This document shows positions 54,208-63,548 of a stretch of DNA of 64,000 bases, one piece after another; position 1 is the stretch's first letter, and every line of letters begins with the position of its first letter. The stretch spans positions 1 through 64,000 of the forward strand of contig CAZBLP010000003.1 in the NCBI GenBank assembly GCA_964492825.1, read 5' to 3'. The notes under the pieces are model-generated. The model saw only the letters and a list, made by a program, of their open reading frames with translations, searched no databases and had not been told where the DNA came from. This stretch comes from CAZBLP01 sp964492825. GTDB taxonomy: Bacteria; DYJV01. The position numbers and the translations under genes are program-made.

Positions 54208-57200
54208 GTGAAAATAGAATCTATAGAAGGACAACTTCTATTTAGCAAACTGAAAGAAAGAAACTTTGGTGATGTTATGGTTGTTGGTGGTGGAATTAGC
54301 GGAATTCAGGCATCACTTGACCTTGCAAACTCTGGGTTTAAAGTTTATTTAGTTGAAAAGTTACCTGCTATTGGCGGGCATATGGCTCAACTTGATAAAA
54401 CTTTTCCAACAAATGAATGCTCTATCTGAATTCTTTCGCCCAAATTGGTCGAGGTCGGCCGACATCAAAACATAGAAGTTTTAACATATACAGAAATAGA
54501 AGACGTTAAAGGTGAACCTGGAAATTTTAAAGTAAATTTAAGAAAAAAGGCAAGATATATTATAGAAGATGAATGTACAGGTTGCGGCACATGTGTGGAA
54601 TACTGCCCAATAAAAATTCCTGATCCCTTTAATCAGGAATTAAATATGAATAAAGCGGTTCATATTTACTTCTCACAAGCAATACCGCTTATAAGCTATA
54701 TAGATGAAGATAACTGTCTTTATTTAAAGGAAAATAAATGCGGAATTTGCGAAAATGTCTGTGAAAACGGAGCAATAGATTTTAATCAACAAGATGAAGA
54801 ATTTGAGGTAAAAGTTGGTGCGGTAATTTTTTCTATGGGTTTTGAACCTTTTGATCCTAAGGTGAGAGACGAATATTGCTACGGTAAATATCAAAATATA
54901 ATTACAAGTATGGATTTTGAAAGAATATTAAGCTCAACCGGGCCTTACGAAGGAGAGATATTAAGACCTTCAGATTTAAAACATCCTAAAAAAATTGCAT
55001 GGATTCAATGTGTTGGTTCTCGACAGGTATTAGAAGGTTCCAATAGTTATTGTTCTGCAGTTTGTTGTACTTATACTCAAAAACAACTTCTTTTAACCAA
55101 AGACCATTATCCTGATGTTAAATGCACGGTATTTCATAATGATATTAGGGCGTATGGAAAAGATTTTGAAAGGTATTATCAACGTGCTAAAAATCTCCCA
55201 GATGTTAACTTTATAAGAAGCTATGTAACAATTACAGGAGAAAATTCTGAAAACAAAAACATTAAAATAAGATATGCAACTTCAAATGAAGGTGTTAAAG
55301 AAGAAGAATTTGAAATGGTAGTATTGAGTGTTGGATTAAATCCACCAGCAAATGCTAAAGAGCTGTCAGAAAAGTTTGGAATAGACCTTAATTTTCATGG
55401 GTTTTGTAAAACAGATAAATTTAATTTAATAAAAACAGATAAACCAGGTATTTTTGTTAGCGGTGCATTTCAAGGACCTCTTGATATTCCTGAATCAGTA
55501 TTTACTGCAAGTGGAGCTGTTTCTCAATGTGGAGAATATCTAAATTTCAGACGTAATAAATTAACACAAGAAAGGATATATCCACCTGAAAAAGATTTTT
55601 CAGGAGAAGAGCCAAGAATAGGAATATTTGTATGTCATTGTGGTGCTAATATTGGTAGAGTTGTAAATGTGCCTGAGGTAGTTGAATATAGTAAAACATT
55701 GCCAAATGTCGTTCATGTACAAGAGCAGTTATTTTCATGCTCTACAAGTTCTGCTCAGGAAATAACTGAGGTGATAAAAGAAAAAAACTTAAACAGGGTA
55801 ATTGTTGCTGCTTGCAGCCCGCGTAATCTTGAGCCTACTTTTAAAGATTCTTTAAGAGAAGCAGGAATAAATCAATATTTTGTTGATATGGCTAATATCA
55901 GAGAGCACTGCTCCTGGGTACATTCAAAAGAAAAGGAAGCATCCACAGAAAAAGCCAAAGACCTTGTAAGAATGTCACTTGCAAGAGCTCTTTATCTTGA
56001 ACCGCTACAAGAAATAGAATTGCCAGTTAATAAAAATGTGCTTATTATAGGCGGCGGGATTGCCGGGATGACTACAGCATTAAGTATTGCCAAACAGGGA
56101 TTTGATGTCTTTTTAATTGAAAAGGAAGATGAGTTAGGCGGCAGAGCTAATAAAATATATTACACTTTAGAAGGATTTGATGTTAAAAGTTATTTAAAAG
56201 AGTTAACATCTCAAGTTTACAATCACCCTTTAATTCATATATTTACCAATGCCTTTATTGAAGAAGCAACAGGATATATAGGTAATTTTATTACTACAAT
56301 AAAATCCAATGGAATGATTAAAGAGATAAATCATGGAGCCACAGTAATTGCTACTGGTTCTGTAGAATATAAACCAACAGAATATTTTTATGAAGAAAGT
56401 GAAAATGTTGTTACTCAATCTGAATTAGAAGAAAAAATAGTAGAAGGTGACGAAAAAGTAATTAATTCAGAATCAATGGTAATGATTCAATGTGTTGGAT
56501 GCAGAAATGAAGAGAGAAACTATTGCTCAAGGGTTTGCTGCTCCCAAGCTGTTAAAAATGCATTAAAGCTTAAAGAAATAAATCCAGATATGGATATTTA
56601 CATTCTTTTTAGAGATATGAGAATGTATGGGTATAAAGAAGATTATTATAGAGAAGCTGCTGATAAAGGTATTAGATTTATAAGATACGATGTTGATGAT
56701 AAGCCTGTTGTAAATAAAAATTCTGATGGTTTTAAAATAATTGTTACAGAACATATACTTGGCAAAAAACTTGAAATAGATGCCAATATTATTGCACTAT
56801 CTGTTGCTGTTGTCCCATCTGAAGAAAATACTGAATTAGCTCAATTATTTAAGGTTGGTTTAAGCCCTGATGGTTTTTTCCAGGAAGCACATGTAAAACT
56901 TCGGCCTGTTGATTTTAGTTCTGACGGAGTATTTTTATGCGGAACAGCACATTATCCAAAACATATACAAGAATCAATTAATCAGGCTTACGGTGCAGCA
57001 GGCAGAGTCATTACACTAATATCACATGACAAAGTAACAGTTTCCGGTGCTGTTTGTACAATTAATGAAAGTAAATGTATGGGATGCGGTGCTTGCGTAG
57101 AAATATGCGATTATGGAGCATTGGAATTAGTTACAATTAAGAAAGTTAAAAAAGCAAAAGTAAATCCAGTACTTTGTAAAGGCGATGGGCTTTGTAATTC

Positions 57201-57291
57201 CAAATGTCCAACTGGAGCAATATCTATTAAACATTTTACTGATGAGCAGATTTTATCTGAAATTGATGGCTTATTTGGAATGATTCAATAA
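54208..57291 (+). CDS. bamE: benzoyl-CoA reductase-associated HdrA-like flavoprotein, selenoprotein with UGA at codon 74
   Basis: 1027 residues when TGA at 54427-54429 is read as Sec; the frame continues directly. The first HdrA-like module has VVGGGISGIQASLDLANSG (FAD) and TNECSI-U-ILSPKLVEVGRH, where HdrA carries a cysteine. A ferredoxin insert CTGCGTCVEYCP lies near 127, and a further module has CVGSRQVLEGSNSYCSAVCC. The second HdrA-like half begins near 610 (VLIIGGGIAGMTTALSIAKQG), with CVGCRNEERNYCSRVCC and a C-terminal ferredoxin CMGCGACVEICDYG. This double-HdrA form is typical of BamE, proposed to bifurcate electrons. GTG start after GGAGG. Confidence 0.9.
54445..54468 (+). promoter_or_regulatory. 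SECIS-like hairpin of bamE
   Basis: TTG-GTCG (54445-54451) pairs with CGAC-AT-CAA (54460-54468, AT bulged), with loop AGGTCGGC; the loop start AGGTC is the same as in the E. coli fdhF SECIS. It begins 16 bases after the TGA. Confidence 0.7.
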
Positions 57292-57312
57292 TTGAAAGGA
57301 GTTAATATAATT

Positions 57313-58146
57313 ATGAGTGCAGCAATAAAATTTAAACCTAAAATAATTGGCTTTGTTTGCCATTGGTGAGGATACGGAGCTGCTGATTTAGCTGGAGTTT
57401 CCAGAATACAATATTCCAATGAAATTAGATTAATAAGGGTTATGTGCAGTGGCAGAATTGACCTTTCATTTGTTTTAAAATCATTTTTAAATGGTGCTGA
57501 TGGTGTGTATATAGGAGCATGCCGTCTGGATGAATGTAACTATACTACTAATGGCAATTATCATGCTTTAAATATGGTGCTTTTATGTAAAAAAATATTG
57601 GAATTTAACGGTATTAATCCTGATAGATTAAGAATAGAATTTATGTCTGCTGCTGATGGAAATAAGTTTGCGGAAACTGTAGAAGATTTTACCAAAGAAA
57701 TTAGAGAAATTGGTGAATTAGGTATTTCTGAAGGAATTAATGATGATGAACTAAAAACCAAGTTTAATAATCTTCTAAATTTAGTTCCTTATATAAAAAT
57801 GGCAAAAAGAGAAAAATTAGGCACACCTCTTTTGGATCCTGCAAAAAGAGAAGGATTTTTTACCTTAGATGAAATAGATGAAATGTTTAAAACAGTTCCA
57901 TCTTATTATATTGAACCTGATAAATGCAGAGCATGTGGAATTTGTGCTAAAAGATGTCCTGTAGAAGCAATTTCAGGCGGCAAAAATCTTATTCATATTA
58001 TTAATCAGGAGAAATGTATTAAATGCGGTACTTGTTTTGAAGCATGCCCGTTTGATTCAATTAGCAGATTAATCGGGGAAAAAGCTCCTCCACCAATTGC
58101 TGAAAATAAAAGAATTATAGAAAGAGATAAAAAAAGAGGAGCTTAA
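57313..58146 (+). CDS. bamF: benzoyl-CoA reductase-associated MvhD-like protein, selenoprotein with UGA at codon 19
   Basis: 277 residues when the TGA at 57367-57369 is Sec: GFVCHW-U-GYGAADLAG at the N-terminus, where MvhD/BamF proteins have the cluster-binding Cys. The MvhD-like domain (about 1-140) includes RVMCSGRIDLSFVL and DGVYIGACRLDECNY. The C-terminal part carries a two-cluster ferredoxin (CRACGICAKRCP near 214, CIKCGTCFEACP near 237). It links BamE to an electron donor or hydrogenase-like partner. The ATG at 57313 follows AAAGGAG by 10 bases. BamG/H/I do not follow; a bidirectional terminator ends the operon. Confidence 0.88.
57392..57404 (+). promoter_or_regulatory. SECIS-like hairpin of bamF
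   Basis: CTGGA (57392-57396), GTT loop, TCCAG (57400-57404): a perfect 5-bp stem with G first in the loop, 22 bases after the TGA. An overlapping AGCT/AGCT stem just upstream is an alternative. Confidence 0.6.
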
Positions 58147-58160
58147 AAGCTCCTCTTTTT
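58131..58160. terminator. bidirectional Rho-independent terminator between bamF and oah
   Basis: AAAAAGAGGAGC (58131-58142) pairs exactly with GCTCCTCTTTTT (58149-58160) around TTAAAA, and includes the bamF stop codon. A and T flanks let it serve both converging operons. Confidence 0.93.
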
Positions 58161-58181
58161 ATTTAAACTCAAAAGGGGGAA

Positions 58182-58197
58182 AGGGGCAAAAGCCCCT
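58182..58197. terminator. second hairpin at the convergent junction
   Basis: AGGGGC (58182-58187), AAAA, GCCCCT (58192-58197), 13 bases after the oah stop on the minus strand. It lacks a good T run on either side, so it may assist the main terminator or protect RNA ends. Confidence 0.55.
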
Positions 58198-58210
58198 AAT
58201 TTGGCATTAC

Positions 58211-59347
58211 CTACTTTTGAGGTTTACCAAAAACTTTTTCATAAACTTTCTCATCCATAAGCTCGGCATTTGCAACTGCTTTTCTGTATTCAATGAAATC
58301 AATAGTATCTTTGCCTGTAATCTTTTTAGTATTAAATGCAGCAAAACCAAGATATGCTTCACACATCATATTAGCTGCCAACCAATGTCTGTTAGGTAAT
58401 TTCATTTGATCCCAGAAGAATTTCTTTTTAGCTCTCACACTGTCAATGGATTTCATTAAGCAACCTGGAAATAGATTTGCAAATTTCCATACTATTTCAT
58501 TAACAGCTTCATCAAGCAAACTTAGATCTGTCTCACATTCTTTCATTAGAGCTTTAGCAGCTTTTGCTTCTTCACCTGTTTTAAATTCACCATATACAAT
58601 TTCGCCATCTTTAAGATATTCCTCTGTATAAACAAGAGGATTTCTAATAAATTTTCCATCTTTTTTAAGAACAGGAACAACTTTAGTAACAAGGCCTAAT
58701 CTTTTCATTTTGTATGCACTCCACATTTCACATGAAATACAGTTGTACATAGCATCTTCCATTGACAAGTACCATGGCAAAAAGTCTGACGAACCACCAT
58801 CTGGAGCTGAACCATGCTTAGGACCTGCTTGTCCTAAAATAGCCAAATCAGAAGTAATAGCAAGGTCGCAAGCCATACCGATTTCTTGACCACCTGCCAC
58901 TCTCATACCGTTAATTCTGCAAATAGTAGGTTTTTTGCAGTTTAATATTGCATCAACCATACCATTGAAAAGATCCATGTATTCACCATATTCATTTGGT
59001 CTTCTGCTGTAATATTCTGAGTATTCTTTTGTATTACCACCTGTGCAGAATGCTTTATCACCAACGCCTGTAAAAACTGCTGCAACTACGCTTCTATCTC
59101 CTGAAGCAGCACCAAATCCAGCAATAACACCTTTAACCATCTCTGTAGTATAAGAATTGTACTGTCTTGGATTGTTAAGCCAAATCCATGCTACATAAAG
59201 ACCTTCTACAGGGTTACCATTACCATCAAGAAGTGGTTTTTTTTCATAAACAACACATGGAGCATCATCAAAAGTACCCCAATACTGCTCTCCAAATAAC
59301 CTGTGATCTTTTACTTCATTGTCTTTTGGAATCCAATCTAAACTCAT
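58211..59347 (-). CDS. bamA: 6-oxocyclohex-1-ene-1-carbonyl-CoA hydrolase
   Basis: 378 residues of the crotonase fold with the diagnostic N-terminal extension of ring-opening hydrolases (MSLDWIPKDNEVKDHRLFGEQ). Active-site segments are AFCTGGNTKEYSEYYSRRP near residue 103 and INGMRVAGGQEIGMACDLAI near 145, followed by GPKHGSAPDGGSSDFLPW. It adds water and cleaves the ring to 3-hydroxypimeloyl-CoA (also called Oah). This gene is the standard marker for anaerobic aromatic degradation. Last gene of the minus-strand operon; AGGAGG precedes the ATG. Confidence 0.95.
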   Translation of the reverse strand: MSLDWIPKDNEVKDHRLFGEQYWGTFDDAPCVVYEKKPLLDGNGNPVEGLYVAWIWLNNPRQYNSYTTEMVKGVIAGFGAASGDRSVVAAVFTGVGDKAFCTGGNTKEYSEYYSRRPNEYGEYMDLFNGMVDAILNCKKPTICRINGMRVAGGQEIGMACDLAITSDLAILGQAGPKHGSAPDGGSSDFLPWYLSMEDAMYNCISCEMWSAYKMKRLGLVTKVVPVLKKDGKFIRNPLVYTEEYLKDGEIVYGEFKTGEEAKAAKALMKECETDLSLLDEAVNEIVWKFANLFPGCLMKSIDSVRAKKKFFWDQMKLPNRHWLAANMMCEAYLGFAAFNTKKITGKDTIDFIEYRKAVANAELMDEKVYEKVFGKPQK

Positions 59348-59383
59348 AAAAACCTCCTTTTTTATTTTATTGATAGGGAAAAA

Positions 59384-60478
59384 CTATTCAAAATCTGGTT
59401 TTAAAACTATTCTTTGCATAATTTTACCACTATGAGCTTCTTCAAAAGCTTCTTTAATACTGCTCATTGGTCTAACATCTACAAAAGGCTCCATAGCAAT
59501 TTTTCCTTCATTTACAAGTTCAAGCACATTATTGTAATATTTTGGGAGACAACCCCATGTACCAATAATATCAGCATCAAAAGCCATAACCTTTGAAAAC
59601 ATATATTCAATCTTATGCATGCCAAAACCTACTAAAATCAGTTTTCCAACAAAAGATAAAAGTTCAAGCCCCAATTCCTGGCCTGGTCTTGTACCTGAAA
59701 CTTCAAATATCTTCCAGCCGTAATTATGAGGAAGCTTATTTTCTTTACAATATGCCTTTAATTCATTTTTAATATCTTTTGCTGACTTATCTCTTGTGTT
59801 AATTGTATAGTCACAACCATATTTTTTAATTCTTTCGAGTTTTTGTTCATTTCTTGCCATTCCAACAACAACTGATGCTCCTAATGCTTTTGCTACTTGT
59901 ACCATATAAGTACCAACGCCACCTGTTGCACCAATTACCACAACCCTGTCGCCTTCTTTAATATCTGCTCTAATAGCTGCTTGATAAGGAGTGGTAACAG
60001 CATCTGCAACAACTGCTAATTTTTCAAGAGGGAAGTTTCTTTTATTTACTATACAAAGGTCATCTCCAGGTACAGGGATATGACTTGAAAAACCACCATA
60101 AATTCCTATACTGTTACCAGGCATTTTTTGAAATAAACATCTATTGCCTCTGCCAGATTTACAAATATCACATTGATTACATGGCATAACTGCAGGAACA
60201 ATAACTTCTTTTCCAACTAATTCTCCCTTGTTTTTACCAGCATCTACTACAATACCACTAATTTCATGGCCTAATGTAAGTGGCGGCTTTGATACTGTTG
60301 GGACACCATCATAAAAATATCCAAGGTCAGTATGGCAAACACCACACCCAGCTATTTCCACTAAAACATCATTGTCTCCTAATTCTGGAACAGGTATTTC
60401 TTTAAGTTCTAATTTTCCTGGTTCAACCATTTGCCAGGTTTTAATTTTATCAGGTACTTTACAAGTACTACAACTCAT
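59384..60478 (-). CDS. bamQ: 6-hydroxycyclohex-1-ene-1-carbonyl-CoA dehydrogenase
   Basis: 364-residue zinc alcohol dehydrogenase. Catalytic zinc ligands are in GCGVCHTDLGYF near residue 47 and GHEISG near 69; structural zinc cysteines are in CNQCDICKSGRGNRC near 100-115. The NAD-binding loop is IGATGGVGTYMVQVAKALGA near 180. The tail TRPGQELGLELLSFVGKLILVG and the neighbours dch and oah identify it as the Had/BamQ enzyme oxidising the 6-hydroxy intermediate. AGGAGG precedes the ATG. Confidence 0.9.
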   Translation of the reverse strand: MSCSTCKVPDKIKTWQMVEPGKLELKEIPVPELGDNDVLVEIAGCGVCHTDLGYFYDGVPTVSKPPLTLGHEISGIVVDAGKNKGELVGKEVIVPAVMPCNQCDICKSGRGNRCLFQKMPGNSIGIYGGFSSHIPVPGDDLCIVNKRNFPLEKLAVVADAVTTPYQAAIRADIKEGDRVVVIGATGGVGTYMVQVAKALGASVVVGMARNEQKLERIKKYGCDYTINTRDKSAKDIKNELKAYCKENKLPHNYGWKIFEVSGTRPGQELGLELLSFVGKLILVGFGMHKIEYMFSKVMAFDADIIGTWGCLPKYYNNVLELVNEGKIAMEPFVDVRPMSSIKEAFEEAHSGKIMQRIVLKPDFE

Positions 60479-60546
60479 AATTTCCTCCTTTATATTTAAT
60501 TAATAGTTTCGTTCGGATTCAGCCTATGTAGTTAAAACTAAAAAAT

Positions 60547-61317
60547 TTAACTGTGAATCCAAGTAGGTTTCCTTTTTTCAAGAAAAGATTTTAATCCTTC
60601 TTCTGCATCATTTAATTTCATTAATTTGTTTAAATAGATATCTTCTATTACAGGTAGTCCTTCATTAAAATCAAGGCCTTTTACTTTTGCAAAAGCTTCT
60701 TTTGTAGTCTTCAAAGCACTTCCGCTTAAACTTGAAAAAGTTGAAATAAATTTGTCAAGCTCATTAGCAAAATTATCAAGAGCTACTACTTTATTTACAA
60801 GTCCTATGTTTAAAGCTTCTTCAGATTTAATAACTTCTCCACCAAGAATAATTTCAAATGCTTTTTTTGTAGGAATAATTTTTGGCAATACAAGAAGCGC
60901 TATTGGAGGAAATACTGCAAGTTTAATCTCAGGCTGTCCGATTTTAATATTGTCAGCAGCAAAAATCATATCACAAAATATTGCGACCTCACAACCACCA
61001 CCTAATGCAGCACCTTTCACTGCTGCAATTGTAATACCTTTGAAATTGTTTAACCTTTTAAAAATTCCATGAAACACTTCTATCATTTCATCTACTTTGT
61101 CTTCTGTATGGTCAGATACATCCACTCCTGCTGAAAATGCTTTATCACCTTCTGCTCCTAAAACCAGGATATCTATATTTTCATCTTTGTTGACGTTGTC
61201 AAGAGCATCATTCATCTCTTTCATTGTAGGAATATCAAGAACATTATAAGGTGGCTTGTTAATATTGAGATATGCAACCCTTTCCTTTTTTTCAAATTTA
61301 ATAAATTTATAAGTCAT
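60547..61317 (-). CDS. bamR: cyclohexa-1,5-diene-1-carbonyl-CoA hydratase
   Basis: 256 residues of the crotonase family. AFSAGVDVSDHTEDKVDEM lies near residue 63 and KGAALGGGCEVAIFCDMIFA near 100. The pair of glutamates usual in crotonase is partly replaced (QPEIKLAVFPPIAL), as in known dienoyl-CoA hydratases (Dch/BamR). It adds water to the BamB product. The ATG at 61317 is used because AGGAGG lies 9 bases upstream; the longer open frame overlaps fabG. Context between fabG and had supports the assignment. Confidence 0.85.
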   Translation of the reverse strand: MTYKFIKFEKKERVAYLNINKPPYNVLDIPTMKEMNDALDNVNKDENIDILVLGAEGDKAFSAGVDVSDHTEDKVDEMIEVFHGIFKRLNNFKGITIAAVKGAALGGGCEVAIFCDMIFAADNIKIGQPEIKLAVFPPIALLVLPKIIPTKKAFEIILGGEVIKSEEALNIGLVNKVVALDNFANELDKFISTFSSLSGSALKTTKEAFAKVKGLDFNEGLPVIEDIYLNKLMKLNDAEEGLKSFLEKRKPTWIHS

Positions 61318-61363
61318 TTCACTGTTCCTCCTAATTGTTTCATTTTTGACGTTGAACTTTAAA

Positions 61364-62110
61364 CTAAATATACTGTCCGCCGTCAACTTTAATTACTTCA
61401 CCGGTAATATGTCCACCCTCCTCAGAAGCAAGAAAAACAACCAAATTTGCAATGTCATCAGGTTTGCCTGCTTTTTTCACGGCACTTTCATTAATAGCTG
61501 CTTGTTTAAACTCATCAGGCATTGATTCACCCATTTCTGTGAGAATAAAACCAGGAGCAACTGAATTGGCTGTAATTCCATATTTACCTAAATCTTTTGC
61601 ACTTGCTTTAGTCAGGCCTATAACTCCTCCTTTTGCAGCAGAATAATTTGTCTGGCCAAATTTGCCCCTTAATCCGTTAATAGATGTAATGGTAATAATT
61701 CTACCCCATTTCTGTTCTCTCATATATGGTGCAACTGCACGGATGTAATTGAAAGTACCTTTTAAATCCACTTCAATTACTCTATCCCACTGTTCTTCAG
61801 TCATTTTCCATATTACACCATCCCAATTCATACCTGCATTTGTAACAAGTATATCTATTCTCCCAAATTCATCTACAACCTTTTTTACCATATCAATTGC
61901 ATTGTTAAATTTTGAAACATCAGCCTGAACAGCTATTGCCTTTTTTCCGCTATTTTTTAATTCTTCAACTAATTCTTCAGCTTCTTTTGCGCTTTTTCTA
62001 TAATTTAATGCAACTGCTGCACCTTGAGCTGCTAATTTTTTTACAATAGCTTTACCTATTCCTCTCGTACCTCCTGTAACTATTGCCACTTTACCTGTTA
62101 AATCAAGCAT
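61364..62110 (-). CDS. SDR-family 3-oxoacyl reductase / 3-hydroxyacyl-CoA dehydrogenase (FabG-like)
   Basis: 248 residues. Rossmann motif TGGTRGIGKAIVKKL near residue 12, NAGMN near 92, and catalytic Ser-Tyr-Lys in TSINGLRGKFGQTNYSAAKGG near 145-160. The sequence is of the FabG type, but its place in the ring-opening operon between thiolase and dch suggests it oxidises 3-hydroxypimeloyl-CoA to the 3-oxo form (inference). It ends 46 bases before dch. Confidence 0.85.
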   Translation of the reverse strand: MLDLTGKVAIVTGGTRGIGKAIVKKLAAQGAAVALNYRKSAKEAEELVEELKNSGKKAIAVQADVSKFNNAIDMVKKVVDEFGRIDILVTNAGMNWDGVIWKMTEEQWDRVIEVDLKGTFNYIRAVAPYMREQKWGRIITITSINGLRGKFGQTNYSAAKGGVIGLTKASAKDLGKYGITANSVAPGFILTEMGESMPDEFKQAAINESAVKKAGKPDDIANLVVFLASEEGGHITGEVIKVDGGQYI

Positions 62111-62133
62111 ACTTAATCCCCCTTGAAACTATT

Positions 62134-63327
62134 TTAACTTTCTCTTTTTATAATAATAGCCATTGTAGCGCCACCGCCGCCACAAATAGCGGCACAGCCG
62201 ATTTCTTTGTCAAGTCTTTTTAAAGCGTGATACAATGTAACTACAATTCTTGCTCCAGAACATCCTGTAGGGTGGCCAAGAGCAATAGCACCACCATTAA
62301 CATTCAGTTTGTCAATATCAAGATTTAATTTTTTTACATTAGCAAGAACTTGTGATGCAAAAGCTTCGTTAATTTCAAAAAGATCAATGTCATTAACAGT
62401 AAGGCCTGCTCTTTTCAAAGCTATTGGAATAACCTCACCAGGTCCTTCTCCCATAAATTTGCCATCTACAGCATAAGATGCCCAATCTAAAACAGAAAAT
62501 AGAGGCTTTACCCCTTTTTCTTCAGCTTTTTCCCTTGTCATAGCAACAAGCATTGCTGCTCCGTCAGTAAGTCCGCATGAATTTCCAGCTGTTACAAGAC
62601 CATCCTTTTTAAAAGCAGGTCTTAATTTTGCAAGTGCTTCCATATTAGTTTCAGGTCTTATTGATTCATCTTTATCAAAAACAAATTCAGGTGTTTTTCT
62701 TGTTGCAGGAACAATTACAGGGGTAATTTCATCATCAAAGTAGCCTTTTTGTTGTGCCTCATAAGCTAATCTGTGAGACCTTACAGCATATTCATCCATT
62801 TCGTTTTTAGGAATTCCCCATTTTTCAGCAACATTTTCAGCTGTCATTCCCATACTTACAAGTGCAACAGGGTCCTGGGAATCACTCCAGCCATCTTCCA
62901 ATACTTTATCTCCCATTCTAAAACCGTTCCACCTTGTGCCTCTTAACAGATATGGAATTGTACTCATTGATTCCATACCGCCAGTGAGAATTATATCGCC
63001 TTGCTCTAATAAGATTTGGCTAACAGCCATAGATATAGCCTTCATTCCTGCTGGACAAGCTTTATTTATGGTAACTCCTGGTGTTTTCTGAGCGCATCCG
63101 GCTTTTAATGCCACTGTTCTGCCTGGATTAACTCTGTTACCTGCTTGCCTGCAATTACCAATTATAGACTCATCAATTTCATCTCCATTAACATTTGCTC
63201 TTTTCATAGCTTCTCTTGCAGGAAAAGCTCCCATTTCATAAACAGGCATGTCTCTTAATGTCCCACCGAATCTTCCCATAGGTGTTCTAACTGCACTGAC
63301 AAATACCACATCATTCAATTTTCTCAT
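62134..63327 (-). CDS. acyl-CoA thiolase of the ring-opening operon
   Basis: 397 residues. The nucleophilic Cys is in NKACPAGMKAISMAV near residue 89, NEAFASQVLANV lies near 340, GGAIALGHPTGCSGARI follows, and the second Cys is in AAICGGGGATMAI. As first gene of the operon leading to oah, it probably splits 3-oxopimeloyl-CoA into glutaryl-CoA and acetyl-CoA (inference). The ATG at 63327 is preferred: GGAGG lies 11 bases upstream, while the in-frame ATG at 63345 has none. Confidence 0.88.
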   Translation of the reverse strand: MRKLNDVVFVSAVRTPMGRFGGTLRDMPVYEMGAFPAREAMKRANVNGDEIDESIIGNCRQAGNRVNPGRTVALKAGCAQKTPGVTINKACPAGMKAISMAVSQILLEQGDIILTGGMESMSTIPYLLRGTRWNGFRMGDKVLEDGWSDSQDPVALVSMGMTAENVAEKWGIPKNEMDEYAVRSHRLAYEAQQKGYFDDEITPVIVPATRKTPEFVFDKDESIRPETNMEALAKLRPAFKKDGLVTAGNSCGLTDGAAMLVAMTREKAEEKGVKPLFSVLDWASYAVDGKFMGEGPGEVIPIALKRAGLTVNDIDLFEINEAFASQVLANVKKLNLDIDKLNVNGGAIALGHPTGCSGARIVVTLYHALKRLDKEIGCAAICGGGGATMAIIIKRES

Positions 63328-63393
63328 AATTTCTAAAACCTCCATTCTTTTTATTTTAAACTTTATTAAGTTAAATAATTCCCATAAAAAAGA

Positions 63394-63408
63394 GCAAGCT
63401 ATGTGCCA
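63394..63408 (-). promoter_or_regulatory. sigma-54 promoter of the ring-opening operon
   Basis: On the minus strand TGGCACATAGCTTGC, a full match to TGGCAC-N5-TTGC. Transcription would start near 63383, about 56 bases before the thiolase ATG. Confidence 0.8.
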
Positions 63409-63502
63409 TTTAAATTAATGTTAAAAAAAATTAAATTTGCTATTTTTATTTAAAATTTTAATAATTTTTATGGAGAAATTATATTAATTTTCTACCTTTT
63501 GT

Positions 63503-63520
63503 TGAATAATAAGTTATACA
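63503..63520. promoter_or_regulatory. TyrR-box-like site, proximal, upstream of the ring-opening operon
   Basis: TGAATA-ATAAGT-TATACA: one mismatch to TGTATA-N6-TATACA. It is centred about 105 bases upstream of the -24 element, and 28 bases from the next site. Confidence 0.5.
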
Positions 63521-63530
63521 ATGACTTTAA

Positions 63531-63548
63531 AGTAGAGAAAATTATACA
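63531..63548. promoter_or_regulatory. TyrR-box-like site, distal, upstream of the ring-opening operon
   Basis: AGTAGA-GAAAAT-TATACA: one half-site perfect, the other 4 of 6. It repeats the 28-base spacing of the bamB pair and ends next to the stop codon of the upstream gene. Confidence 0.4.

Noticed and set aside
54445..57291. A separate 948-residue protein beginning after the TGA of bamE
   Set aside because: The upstream fragment and this frame are continuous through the TGA, and the HdrA motif spans it; one Sec-containing protein explains both.
61318..61386. Longer start for the dienoyl-CoA hydratase
   Set aside because: The extra residues overlap fabG, do not match the family, and AGGAGG precedes the ATG at 61317.
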